This document shows positions 16,672-25,028 of a DNA stretch of 37,783 nt, in pieces (position 1 is the first letter of the stretch; every line of letters starts with the position of its first letter). The translations under genes were made by a program, and so were the position numbers. The stretch is from Nanohaloarchaea archaeon SW_4_43_9. GTDB lineage: Archaea > Nanohalarchaeota > Nanosalinia > Nanosalinales > Nanosalinaceae. The stretch covers positions 20,652-58,434 of the forward strand of contig PXPD01000015.1 of the NCBI GenBank assembly GCA_003009815.1, written 5' to 3'. Under the pieces are notes generated by a model. The model saw only the letters and a program-made list of their open reading frames with translations. It was not told the origin of the DNA and ran no database searches.

Positions 16672-18171
16672 TTAGAAAATATCTGAGATAATTTCTTTAA
16701 TGCCTTTGTTCATTTCTTCTTCCAGTTTCTGTGTCTGGTCTCTGTATTCTTTGGTTGCTTCTCGGTCAGTTTCGGCCAATTTTGTTTCTTTTTCTCTGCG
16801 CCTATTTCTGTCCTCCTTTAAATGATTGAACCGATCTTCATGGGTTTCTAATGTATCGTAGATATCTATTACTGATGCTTCTGCCCATTCAAGCCGATTT
16901 TGGTAATTTTCGAGTCTTTCCCCGGTGTTAGATATCTGTCCTTCTGCTGAGTCTATACGGCCTTCTAGGGAATCAAATCGATCTTCTAGACCTGAGAGAG
17001 CTGAAACGGTTGACTGTAGATCTTCTATATCCGACATAGTAGCCGTCAAGTCTATCCTATTGCTCGCAATCTTTGTGGCGTTATCGCTTACTCTGCCTTC
17101 GAGTTTTTCTATTTCTGACTTGTTTAAACCTATATCTTCCTCAAGCTTGTTTATCTCTTCATCAATATGATCGTACAGCTCTACCTCGAACTTGTCTAAC
17201 TGGTCATCGTAGTCTTCCATTCGGTCTTCCAAGTCACCAAGTCTGTCTGTTACATTATCTAACTGTTCATTATGGTTGCCTAATATACCATAGATGTTTT
17301 CGACTTCTTCGGTTAGGTCATCTAGAGCGGTTATCTGTCCCTCCAGCATTCCCACTCTACCGATTACTGTGTCAATGTCCTCGTTTTGTGTCTTAACTGC
17401 CTGCTCTATGTCCGTTATCCGGCCATCTACATTGTTTATGAGGTACTGTTCAATATCGTACTCGATATGGTTGTCAATATACTGCTCTAAGTTGTTGATT
17501 ATCTCCTCTCCGTAACTACCATCTTCATCATGTTCGGCTATCTGGCCTATCATGCTTCCAAATAAATCCTCCTTTATATAATGGTCGAAAGTATCTGTAG
17601 TGTCTCTAACGGCGCTCGCCCAGACTCTTCCTCCTTCTGCTATATCCCTCTGTACTTTCATTAAATCCATTTCGGTGTTTGAACCTTCACTGCTCTCATA
17701 TTCTGAAGCTATTTCCCTATCGAAGTCAGATATATCTGCTATATTCTGCATAATTTTGCTGTAGCCTTCAGCTTCTTCATCAACTGCATCCTCATATATC
17801 TCGGCGATCTGTTCGAGAAGATCTGAAGAAGATCTGAAACTGAAAAGGCCTGGTAGCATCCTGCCTTTTTCTAAATTTTGTACGTAGCCTACTAGCTCTT
17901 TGCTATCTACATCCCTTATTTCGGAGTCATCAAAATCTTCAAACTGCCTATCATCATTCTTGGAATCCAGGTATTCTCTTGCGAGTCTTTCTCTGTTACC
18001 TCCTTCCTCGACATCTGTCTCAATAAAGTAATCTCTGTCTGCCTGAGAAACCTGTCCCATGGATGGCAGTTCATCGAAGTAGTTGAAGGCCTCTTTGTAT
18101 TCCTCAACTAGATTCTGTTCTATCGCATTTTCCTCGTACAGACTCATCCATCCTTCTTCTGATGTAGACAT
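16672..18171 (-). CDS. Long cytoplasmic coiled-coil protein
   Basis: 499 acidic residues without signal or TM helix. About 1-230 is helical and mixed. From about 245 to 480 the chain is almost continuous coiled coil with 7-residue and 14-residue spacing (for example VKTQNEDIDTVIGRVGMLE, LEDRFDSLEGRIDSAEGQIS). The C-terminal 50 residues are strongly charged (RRREKETKLAETDREATKEY) and end in a short amphipathic stretch (GIKEIISDIF). This recalls the coiled-coil parts of chemoreceptors or fibre proteins but there is no signalling hairpin or membrane part. Divergent from the coiled-coil gene at 18316, with matching promoters, so the two may be coregulated. Confidence 0.65.
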   Translation of the reverse strand: MSTSEEGWMSLYEENAIEQNLVEEYKEAFNYFDELPSMGQVSQADRDYFIETDVEEGGNRERLAREYLDSKNDDRQFEDFDDSEIRDVDSKELVGYVQNLEKGRMLPGLFSFRSSSDLLEQIAEIYEDAVDEEAEGYSKIMQNIADISDFDREIASEYESSEGSNTEMDLMKVQRDIAEGGRVWASAVRDTTDTFDHYIKEDLFGSMIGQIAEHDEDGSYGEEIINNLEQYIDNHIEYDIEQYLINNVDGRITDIEQAVKTQNEDIDTVIGRVGMLEGQITALDDLTEEVENIYGILGNHNEQLDNVTDRLGDLEDRMEDYDDQLDKFEVELYDHIDEEINKLEEDIGLNKSEIEKLEGRVSDNATKIASNRIDLTATMSDIEDLQSTVSALSGLEDRFDSLEGRIDSAEGQISNTGERLENYQNRLEWAEASVIDIYDTLETHEDRFNHLKEDRNRRREKETKLAETDREATKEYRDQTQKLEEEMNKGIKEIISDIF

Positions 18172-18217
18172 ATTTTGGCACCTTTTGTTATCGTATAGTT
18201 ACAAAATTTTTATATAG
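18172..18217 (-). promoter_or_regulatory. Promoter and leader of the coiled-coil gene starting at 18171
   Basis: CCTATATAAAAA on the minus strand at 18217-18206 lies about 41 bases before the ATG. AAGGTGCCA at about -14 is the counterpart of the GGTGA leader elements elsewhere in this locus. Confidence 0.6.
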
Positions 18218-18274
18218 GTTATGAATAGGAACAAAATACAGTCTGATCTTTTTTTACTAAATGATAGTAATTTT

Positions 18275-18315
18275 TATAATTTGGGCTCGAACATAATATT
18301 CACGGTGATAAAATA
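18275..18315 (+). promoter_or_regulatory. Promoter and leader of the coiled-coil gene starting at 18316
   Basis: TATAAT at 18275-18280 lies 36-41 bases before the ATG, and CGGTGATAAAATA follows immediately before it. The TATA-to-start spacing and the GGTGA position repeat the design seen before 12800, 16576 and 18171. Confidence 0.6.
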
Positions 18316-19959
18316 ATGTCAAATAACGAAAGACCGGACGATAGACCGGGACAGAGGTCTAGAACCTTTGAAGACGAAGAAAATATGGAACAGATTCGAT
18401 CAGACGGAGGAAATTCTGATGATCAAAACCGAGAACCAAGAGAAACTGTGAGAGAAGAGAATAGAGAAAATGAAAGAGGATTTGCACAGAGACTATATGA
18501 TGGGCTGACAAACGCAGGAGATGGAGTGACAAACGCTGTAAGAGCAGAACATCGAGAAACTGCTCAAACAGCAACCCAGACAGCAGAGGCCGAAGATGCA
18601 ATGCATAACGCTCAAGAAGATATGATTGGCCGATTCCAGGAACTAGGAGCCGATGCTGCAAGAGAAAAAACACGGATTGAAGGAAATGCAACACAGAGAG
18701 ATGATGAACTTCACAATCCTGAAAAGAGAGCTGAATCCCACAATAACTACACGAGCGCAAGGGAAGGAGGAAGGATCGATGATGAATTCAGTTTCGGTCT
18801 ATACGAGAGCTTAGTTAACACAGAGTTCCTCGCGGACGACGTAGTCAAAATGAGAGATATTGAGGACAACTCATACACACATGGAGATAGAGAAGGGAGA
18901 TCACTTCCATTCATCGAAGAAGCAGAGATTGCTGACAGCGATGCAAGAAACTGGGCTTCAAGATTCAACTCTGATCTAGAAGCAGCAATTGAAAGTCTTG
19001 GAGAGTATGTTGATCTATTCAATCTGGATGAGAGAAAGGAAGCTTACGAGAACGCAGTAGATAGATATGAACAAACAGGAGAATTTGAAGACAGGATCGA
19101 AGAGATCGAAGAAGAAGCAGAGAAAAGAGGTCTAGAAGGAGTCAATGAACTGATTGATGATGATTACGAAGCCCTTGAAGGATCACACCTCGAAGAACTT
19201 CAGGATACAATTGCAAACGTCGGAGGCCACATGAATGGCAGAGAAGATGGAACAGGCTCCATTAACCTAGAGCATCCTGAAAGAGAGAATGCTGAAGAGC
19301 TTGTAAGACAGACGAGAGCAAGAGCACTGGACGCCGCAGCACTTCACAAAAACCGACTTGGTGAAGCAAGAGAAGAGCTTGAGGCAGTCCAAACAGAGAT
19401 TCGACAGACAAGAGACGAAGTTCAGTCATATGTTGAAGAAGTTGAAGATCTAACAGCAGTAGAAGGAGTGGGAGATGCATTTGCAGATGTCCTAGGAAAC
19501 ATGGAAATCAACACAGTTATGGATCTCGCAGCAAGAAACAACTTCGACTCCAGTCCTGCTTACCAGGAACAGAAGAGAACAGCAAACGGAGTGGCGGTTC
19601 CGGACGCAAATGAACTTAGAGAGAACGCTTTCGACTATCTGAACGAAGTTGCTTCAGATAAGGAGAATCTTGACTTCATCCCAACAGGCACAATCAGAGA
19701 TGTTGGAGACGATTACTCAGATGAAGATCAAAGAAGAAGACATCATGAAGCAGTCTACGACTCAGCAAACTCACTTGTCAATGTAATGAACGAACTCGAG
19801 GGAGAAATTCCTGACCTCGATCAATACGACGTTGACTGGGATGGAGAAGCAGACACACTTGAAGAAGAGAGACAGGAGGTTTACAGAAACCTAGACATCG
19901 ACTATCCTGTTGAAGCAGAAGACGCTCTCAATCCATCTGACGTATACACAGAGGAGTAA
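18316..19959 (+). CDS. Acidic coiled-coil protein with a possible helix-hairpin-helix segment
   Basis: 547 residues, very rich in Glu, Asp, Arg and Asn, no signal or TM helix. The first 50 residues look disordered. Helical heptad-rich stretches occupy about 60-150, 205-275 and 320-375. LTAVEGVGDAFADVLGNM at about 375-400 has the G-h-G pattern of a helix-hairpin-helix (VEGVGDAFADVL), normally a nonspecific DNA-binding motif; with a single copy this is only suggestive. Codon use is strongly skewed to A-ending codons (gca, aca, aga, gaa), which with the strong promoter suggests high expression. No family recognised. Confidence 0.62.
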   Translation: MSNNERPDDRPGQRSRTFEDEENMEQIRSDGGNSDDQNREPRETVREENRENERGFAQRLYDGLTNAGDGVTNAVRAEHRETAQTATQTAEAEDAMHNAQEDMIGRFQELGADAAREKTRIEGNATQRDDELHNPEKRAESHNNYTSAREGGRIDDEFSFGLYESLVNTEFLADDVVKMRDIEDNSYTHGDREGRSLPFIEEAEIADSDARNWASRFNSDLEAAIESLGEYVDLFNLDERKEAYENAVDRYEQTGEFEDRIEEIEEEAEKRGLEGVNELIDDDYEALEGSHLEELQDTIANVGGHMNGREDGTGSINLEHPERENAEELVRQTRARALDAAALHKNRLGEAREELEAVQTEIRQTRDEVQSYVEEVEDLTAVEGVGDAFADVLGNMEINTVMDLAARNNFDSSPAYQEQKRTANGVAVPDANELRENAFDYLNEVASDKENLDFIPTGTIRDVGDDYSDEDQRRRHHEAVYDSANSLVNVMNELEGEIPDLDQYDVDWDGEADTLEEERQEVYRNLDIDYPVEAEDALNPSDVYTEE

Positions 19960-19990
19960 ATCCTCTTCTTCCTTTCATTTCTTCTTTATT
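19951..19990 (+). terminator. Stem plus pyrimidine-rich terminator
   Basis: GAGGA (19951-19955) pairs with TCCTC (19961-19965) around the stop codon, followed by a pyrimidine-rich run with several T tracts. A plausible terminator for the gene ending at 19959. Confidence 0.4.
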
Positions 19991-20052
19991 TCTATACAGA
20001 CTTGACTAAGTCCCTCTTTTTCCGAATTCAAATTTTGTTATAACTGGCATTT

Positions 20053-20415
20053 GTGGATAAAAGTGATGATCATCATGAGAAGGCTAGAGAAGTTATGGAC
20101 CAAGTTAGAAATGAGGATGTATACATTTCAGATCGAGTGTTTGTGGAGACTGTTAATGTGATGTTTTCCAGATTTGATCATTCTGATGCTTCGAACTTCG
20201 CAGATTACATGCTTAAATCAGAGCTGGAAATTATTCATTCTAACTCATCAATATTCAGCAATTCTGTAGAGCATTTTCACTCCGAGCAGATAAGTTTTAC
20301 AGACTGCAGCATCGTTTCTATGATGAAAGCACTAGATATCGATAAACTCTGCAGCTTTGATTCTGACTTTAAGAGCTTCGAGAAAATTGAACTTATAGGC
20401 GTCAACGGATCCTAA
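20053..20415 (+). pseudogene. PIN-domain protein (VapC-like), N-terminus missing
   Basis: 120 residues from a GTG. The body fits a PIN ribonuclease: DKSDDHHEKA (after strand 1), the conserved Glu in DRVFVETVNVMF, an Asp in SFTDCSIVSMM, and the last acid in LCSFDSDF. The opening strand with the first catalytic Asp (usually h-x-D-T/S-x-h) is absent. The frame continues upstream only as LAF and then hits TAA at 20041, and no frame in the preceding 60 bases encodes a DT/DS motif. The protein is therefore truncated and probably inactive, or the remnant of a larger one. No antitoxin gene is adjacent. It overlaps the convergent Trm5 gene by 14 bases. Confidence 0.6.
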
Positions 20416-21421
20416 TATCAATACAGACTCTTTTGACTGAAGGCCCTCTTTCTCCGCATTCAACTTTATCCATAATTTCGTAGTTATCGATCTTCTCGGA
20501 TATTTCGTTTTCAAGTTCTTCCCAACTATCGTCTTCTAGGAAACGGTAGTAGTGTATAACGCCGTTATATTCGGTATTCTCGGAAGCGAGTTCCAAAAAC
20601 CCATCCGCTGACTCTGGTAGAGGCATTATCGTGCGGTCAAACTTTTCGTTTAGTTCCGGCAAAACATCTCTTACATCTCCTTCGATGCCTTCTACTGTCT
20701 CTTCCACATTGTTGATCAGGATGTTCTCTTCAAGATAGTTCATGCCTTCTGGGTTCTTTTCAATAGCCACAACTTTCTCTGGATCAGTCTCTTTAGCTGC
20801 CAGTATGCTAAAAGGCCCTGTCCCGGCAAACATAACTAGAACTTTCTCTCCATCCTCTATCTGATCAACGACTCTCTTTCTCTCTGTAGAGAATCGCTCT
20901 GAGAAGTAAGCTTTAGTGGGATCAACCTGGTAATTACAGCCAAACTCTGTATGGATAGTCTCGGTTTCTTCCCCGTATAACTTCTCATAGTTTCCTACCC
21001 TGAATTCTCCTTCCAGACCGCCTTTTTTCAGCAGTATGGTTTTCACATTCTGATGGTGTAGAATTCCCTCTACCGCTTTCTTTCTGTCGACTCCTGCCAG
21101 ATCGTTGATTACCGCTATATTGCCGATAACTTCGTAGGAAGGCGTCTCGAATTCTTGAGACTCCTTCTCTTCCTTCAGAACTGAGATATCGTTTTCAACT
21201 AGTTCCTCCAGCTCAGAAAGATCGGGATCGATAAATACCTTGTTGTTTTCCTCTACCTTTGCCGGTATCTCATCATGACTATATTCTTCTGATGAGAAAA
21301 CTTTCAGAACCATCTCACTATTATTTTTCTCTGCTCTGAATCCATTTTTGGTCGATTTCAGCTGAAATCCCTGTCTTTCAAACAGTTTTCTGACTTTGGA
21401 TTCAAGTTTTTCCTGCTGCAT
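20402..21421 (-). CDS. trm5: tRNA (guanine(37)-N1)-methyltransferase Trm5
   Basis: Transfers a methyl group from SAM to N1 of G37, preventing frameshifting and, in archaea, feeding wyosine synthesis. 339 residues match the archaeal family. An N-terminal D1-like domain (about 1-75) and D2 (about 95-180, PSYEVIGNIAVIND) are followed by the class I methyltransferase fold: HTEFGCNYQVDPTKAYFSERFSTER at 157-181 in two conserved blocks, SAM motif VLVMFAGTGPFSILAA at 194-209, acidic loop VAIEKNP and the MPLP motif near 265. It diverges from dphB across a 35-base gap, another translation-fidelity gene. Confidence 0.93.
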   Translation of the reverse strand: MQQEKLESKVRKLFERQGFQLKSTKNGFRAEKNNSEMVLKVFSSEEYSHDEIPAKVEENNKVFIDPDLSELEELVENDISVLKEEKESQEFETPSYEVIGNIAVINDLAGVDRKKAVEGILHHQNVKTILLKKGGLEGEFRVGNYEKLYGEETETIHTEFGCNYQVDPTKAYFSERFSTERKRVVDQIEDGEKVLVMFAGTGPFSILAAKETDPEKVVAIEKNPEGMNYLEENILINNVEETVEGIEGDVRDVLPELNEKFDRTIMPLPESADGFLELASENTEYNGVIHYYRFLEDDSWEELENEISEKIDNYEIMDKVECGERGPSVKRVCIDIRIR

Positions 21422-21424
21422 GAT

Positions 21425-21453
21425 TAGTTAAAGCTTACTTCAACCATTTTAAC
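21425..21453. promoter_or_regulatory. Divergent promoters of trm5 and dphB
   Basis: TAGTTAAAGC at 21425-21434 lies about 27 bases before the dphB start (21457). GGTTAAAATGG on the minus strand at 21453-21443 lies about 26 bases before the trm5 start (21421). Both genes appear leaderless. Confidence 0.5.
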
Positions 21454-21456
21454 CAT

Positions 21457-22164
21457 ATGCTCTATCTCATTGGACTTGGACTGGATAATGGAGAGATTGC
21501 ACAGAAAGGTTTAGAAGCTCTAGAAGAGGTCGATAGGGCTTTTGCGGAGTTCTATACTAATACTGAGAATATCAGTTTGGAGAAACTGGAGGAGAAAACA
21601 GGAAAAGAAATAGAAAAATTAAGCAGGGAACAGGTTGAGAGAAATGACAAAGTGCTTGAATCTGCAGAGAATCAGGATACAGCATTTCTCGTCTCTGGGG
21701 ATCCTCTGACAGCTACAACACATTACAATATCAAGCATCGAGCCGAGGAGAAAGGAATCGATGTTGAGGTCATTCACGCACCTTCGATATTTGTATCGAT
21801 AGCAGAAACCGGTTTAAATGTCTACAAATTCGGAAGAACTGTTACCCTGCCAAATGATTCAGCTCCGGAATCTGTTACAGAGTATATTAACAAGAATGAT
21901 AAAATAGGACTACATAGCCTTATCCTGCTTGATATCGACTATCCCGCTAATGAAGCTGCAGAGAAACTGATCAATATGGATAAAAGCCTGGCTGATAGGG
22001 AGGCAGTCGTAGTTGAGAGAGCGAACCACAAAGATCAGAAGATAACTGTCTTGAGTCTGGAAGAGGCTGCTGAGAACGAGTTTGGATCTACCCCTCATTC
22101 TATTATTCTGACGGGGGATAAATCCCACAAGGAAGAAGATTTTCTGGAGGCTTATACAGAATGA
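21457..22164 (+). CDS. dphB: Diphthine synthase (DphB/Dph5)
   Basis: SAM-dependent methylation of the modified histidine of elongation factor 2 on the way to diphthamide. 235 residues, slightly short for the family. Matches: N-terminal LYLIGLGLDNGEIAQKGLEA, VSGDPLTATTH at 79-89, the middle VIHAPSIFVSIAETGLNVYKFGRT (split here as two blocks) and LTGDKSHKEEDFL at the C-terminus. All are characteristic of the tetrapyrrole-methylase-like Dph5 fold. Overlaps the DUF357 gene by 4 bases (ATGA), so cotranscribed. Confidence 0.95.
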   Translation: MLYLIGLGLDNGEIAQKGLEALEEVDRAFAEFYTNTENISLEKLEEKTGKEIEKLSREQVERNDKVLESAENQDTAFLVSGDPLTATTHYNIKHRAEEKGIDVEVIHAPSIFVSIAETGLNVYKFGRTVTLPNDSAPESVTEYINKNDKIGLHSLILLDIDYPANEAAEKLINMDKSLADREAVVVERANHKDQKITVLSLEEAAENEFGSTPHSIILTGDKSHKEEDFLEAYTE

Positions 22165-22403
22165 ACGAGACAGAGGAGAGACTAAAAGAAGAAACAGAGA
22201 AATGGCTTGAGAAGCTTAACTTCCGGATACAGAAACGAGACAAATCTGTCGAACAGATGGAAAATGTTCTTGCGTATCGCGATGATACAGAGCATTTCTT
22301 GGAAGAAGATGATTTTATCCGAGCGTGGGAATCAGTTATCTATGCCTGGGGAATACTTGAGACATTGGAGAGGTTAGATAAGTTTAACTCACCAATAGAA
22401 TAA
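22161..22403 (+). CDS. DUF357-family protein
   Basis: 80 residues, helical and charged. The pattern of a long amphipathic first helix (EERLKEETEKWLEKLNF), then DDFIRAWESVIYAWGILETLERL, fits the archaeal DUF357 family, which commonly sits beside diphthamide or tRNA genes. The role is unknown. It starts in an ATGA overlap with dphB. Confidence 0.8.
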   Translation: MNETEERLKEETEKWLEKLNFRIQKRDKSVEQMENVLAYRDDTEHFLEEDDFIRAWESVIYAWGILETLERLDKFNSPIE

Positions 22404-22428
22404 AAATAAAATCCGATAAACTATAACT

Positions 22429-22692
22429 ATGCAGGATCCTTGGAAATTCCTCGGCTTTCCGGCGGCGGCAGTTGGAGGATATCTTATCGCTTCGACACAG
22501 ATGGCGGTCTTCCTAAAAGAGACTACGAATTTAAGCCAGTTCTTTTCTGAACTTGCAATTGTAGCTTTAACCGGGTTCTTAGCAGGATTTTTGGTTGATG
22601 AGGTTATACCTACATATATTGAACATGTTAGAGATCAGGGCTCTGGAGCAGAATTAGGAGGAGATACGGATAATGATTTCAACTTCGATTAA
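22429..22692 (+). CDS. Small two-helix membrane protein, function unknown
   Basis: 87 residues with hydrophobic helices at about 9-30 and 42-60 and a short acidic tail. Preceded by AT-rich AAAATAAAATC near 22403-22413, which is close to TATA distance, so a new transcript may start here. Its 3' end overlaps the next gene by 20 bases. Family not recognised. Confidence 0.55.
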   Translation: MQDPWKFLGFPAAAVGGYLIASTQMAVFLKETTNLSQFFSELAIVALTGFLAGFLVDEVIPTYIEHVRDQGSGAELGGDTDNDFNFD

Positions 22693-23116
22693 GCTTGGCG
22701 CCTTCACAGCGATATTACTGCTTTTGACAGGTCTATCTATGTCTTCGCATTATTATAGTCACCAGCAAACCGGTTATAGTGTAACTGATACAGGTTTCTC
22801 CGTTCCGGAGTATGACTCTCATTCTGAACTAGCTACAGAGTTAGTTGCTCCTTTCTTGTTTCTAGTTATACTTCTGAAATTTGCGTTGGAAAGCGTGCTT
22901 GCAACTGTTTTAGATACTAATGATGTTCCGGTTCCAGGTGATAAACCTGATGTATCCAAAGAAGCAACTTTAATGTCTCTCGCTATCGCAGGCATGCTTA
23001 TTCCTACCCCTTTCTGGGATTACATTAGATTAGCTGCTGGCAGTATAGGATTGATAGCTACAGGCGCAGTTATACTGGCGATCTTGTTTGTAATTCGTTC
23101 CTTTATCAAGGGATAA
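22673..23116 (+). CDS. Multi-pass membrane protein, function unknown
   Basis: 147 residues with four hydrophobic segments at about 6-26, 56-80, 98-116 and 120-142. The first loop (about 27-55) is polar and His/Tyr-rich, probably outside the cell. Start at the ATG 20 bases inside the preceding gene, which suggests translational coupling. No family recognised. Confidence 0.55.
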   Translation: MISTSIKLGAFTAILLLLTGLSMSSHYYSHQQTGYSVTDTGFSVPEYDSHSELATELVAPFLFLVILLKFALESVLATVLDTNDVPVPGDKPDVSKEATLMSLAIAGMLIPTPFWDYIRLAAGSIGLIATGAVILAILFVIRSFIKG

Positions 23117-23125
23117 TCCTGAAAG

Positions 23126-23136
23126 GCTTAAAATAG
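23126..23136 (+). promoter_or_regulatory. TATA box for the coiled-coil membrane protein gene
   Basis: GCTTAAAATAG lies 20-30 bases before the GTG at 23156, in keeping with a leaderless transcript, and supports GTG as start. Confidence 0.45.
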
Positions 23137-23155
23137 TCGGAGCGAATAAATACTT

Positions 23156-24829
23156 GTGAAAAGCAAAAAGCTGAAAGTAGTCTACATTAATTTTGTATCA
23201 GTTTTGTTATCTGGAGCAACTACTGCACAGATAACAGGTTCCTCGGCTGCCGAGAGTCAGGTGGTAGACTTTTTCAATCAAGTTCTCTTTACTTTCCAAG
23301 CACAGGATATTTCGGAAGTAATACTGTTTTTCGTACTCCCTCTGTTCGGTTTCTACTTCATCAATAAAAATATATTTGAGGTAGCCTTCGAAAATTTTGA
23401 GCATAGAATTGACAGAGATAGCTGGTCAAGAACAAACGATGATCTGCCTACAGGTGTAAAGGGACTTGCGTTTGTTACGGCTTTCATAACGGTTCAAGTG
23501 ATAGGTATCTTTAGTACCATAGTGCTTCTAGGTTTGGCTTTGCTCGCTGTTGGAGCGTGGTTACTTAGCTACATGGGACTTTTCGGCGATCTGGAAAGTA
23601 TCTCAGGAGGTTCAGGAACCTCTTCTGGACCTTCAGGAGGCTCATCCGGATCCAGTGGCGGTAGCCAGAGTTCAGGCCCGGATACTCAAGATGTGAAGGA
23701 AGAGTTAGATCAAATTAAGAGCCAGATGTCGGAGCTGGAAGGACAGTCCCAAACTGTGGAACAAGAGCTCAGAGAAATAATGGCGGAGGAAGAAGATCTT
23801 GAGGAGATCAAGCAAGAGCTAAAAAAGCTTGTAGAAGGAGGCAAGCTTACATCCAGAGAAGCTGAGGAATTAGAGAAAATAATAAATGAAACAGAAGATG
23901 TCGAACAGTTGGAAGAAATGTTAGAGAATTATATAGAGAACATTTTGAAAAATGAGGAGAGATTGGAAGGAATGGAAGAAAATATAGCAAACATGGAGGG
24001 AGAAATTGAAGGTTTTGAGGAAAAGATAGAGGAAGAAATTCAGAATGTGTTGAATAGAGAGTTAGATGATCTAGAGGCTAAACTGAATGAACTGGAAGCC
24101 CAAATACAGGGTTATAGAGAACAGCTCCAAGAGGAAGGTGGCTCTCCTGAAATTCTTGAAGAAGAACTGGAGCAGATGAAAGAAGAACTTCTAACCGAGA
24201 TGGAGGAAGCCGAAGATATAATGCGGAAAATAAATTCTTTAGAGAACCAGATGATGGCGCTCAGAGACGAGATGACAGCTACACAGTCTGAAACGGAAAA
24301 AGTAGAGAACCAATTAAAACAGTTATTTGGAGAACTCGAAGAGATAAGAGGAGGTATTCAAACTGAAGAAGCCGAGATAAAAGATGAAGAAAAGAGGACG
24401 AAGTCAATGGTGGATGAGTTACCTGAAGAATGGTACGAATGGTTGAAGAAGGCTGAAAAAGATGAAGAAAAAGTAGCTGGACAAGAAGAGAGACAAGAAA
24501 GTGAGGAAGAAGAGATAGCGCAGGAAGAAGTTGAGGTAATAGAATGGGAAGAAGATGCATTGAGAAAGTTCCGTGCGATGTTTGGACGATATACGGAGCA
24601 ACTACGGCAAGGGGAGCAGAGAGCTAGTAAATTAAAGGATATCATAGAGAAACAGCAAGAGCAGGTAGAAGCTCTTCAAAGAGGAGAGCATGATGTAGTT
24701 GAGAGGGCTCAAATAGTTGATAGAACAGCAAGAAATGCAGAAGAATTAGGTGAATTAGAACGAAAGTTGCTGGAGACCCTAAACTCAAATCCTAATAGAG
24801 GAAGGAGATATGAAAGATTCTGGACCTAG
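23156..24829 (+). CDS. Membrane protein with a long cytoplasmic coiled coil
   Basis: 557 residues from a GTG. Hydrophobic helices at about 9-25, 52-72 and a double-length block at about 98-143 are followed by a Gly/Ser linker (SGGSGTSSGPSGGSSGSSGG) and then about 330 residues of near-continuous acidic coiled coil (from about 180 to 530, for example EELDQIKSQMSELEGQ). The coil is probably cytoplasmic and may organise or tether a complex at the membrane. First of the pilus-like group on this strand. No HAMP or signalling domain was seen, so it is not a standard chemoreceptor. Confidence 0.65.
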   Translation: MKSKKLKVVYINFVSVLLSGATTAQITGSSAAESQVVDFFNQVLFTFQAQDISEVILFFVLPLFGFYFINKNIFEVAFENFEHRIDRDSWSRTNDDLPTGVKGLAFVTAFITVQVIGIFSTIVLLGLALLAVGAWLLSYMGLFGDLESISGGSGTSSGPSGGSSGSSGGSQSSGPDTQDVKEELDQIKSQMSELEGQSQTVEQELREIMAEEEDLEEIKQELKKLVEGGKLTSREAEELEKIINETEDVEQLEEMLENYIENILKNEERLEGMEENIANMEGEIEGFEEKIEEEIQNVLNRELDDLEAKLNELEAQIQGYREQLQEEGGSPEILEEELEQMKEELLTEMEEAEDIMRKINSLENQMMALRDEMTATQSETEKVENQLKQLFGELEEIRGGIQTEEAEIKDEEKRTKSMVDELPEEWYEWLKKAEKDEEKVAGQEERQESEEEEIAQEEVEVIEWEEDALRKFRAMFGRYTEQLRQGEQRASKLKDIIEKQQEQVEALQRGEHDVVERAQIVDRTARNAEELGELERKLLETLNSNPNRGRRYERFWT

Positions 24830-24886
24830 TAAAATTGTAATTATTTAAACAGACAAAAGGAAGTATAGCGTGAGAGGATCAAAAGT

Positions 24887-25027
24887 ATGGCATGTGAAGG
24901 ACCGATACTACAGTGTGTAATAAACAACCCTACCGTAGCAGGGATAGGAGTAGCAGCAGGATTCGTAATTGCAAAAGCCATGGATATGAGAAAACGCCGT
25001 AATCAAGGATTTGGCGGAGGTTTTTGA
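24887..25027 (+). CDS. Tiny membrane protein of the pilus-like locus
   Basis: 46 residues: MACEGPILQCVINN, a Gly/Ala/Val helix (about 16-31), then KAMDMRKRRNQ and a Gly/Phe tail. The two Cys residues near the start and the positive tail suggest one membrane pass with the N-terminus outside. TTATTTAAA at 24841-24849 lies about 42 bases before the ATG and GTGAGAGGAT precedes it, like the surface-locus leaders. A-ending codons dominate. The next gene starts two bases after its stop. Confidence 0.6.
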   Translation: MACEGPILQCVINNPTVAGIGVAAGFVIAKAMDMRKRRNQGFGGGF

Positions 25028-25028
25028 G

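Noticed and set aside
20041..20415. Toxin-antitoxin module
   Set aside because: No antitoxin-like gene flanks the PIN protein, and its first catalytic motif is missing.
23156..24829. Chemoreceptor (MCP)
   Set aside because: No HAMP domain and no conserved signalling hairpin; the coil is generic and acidic.
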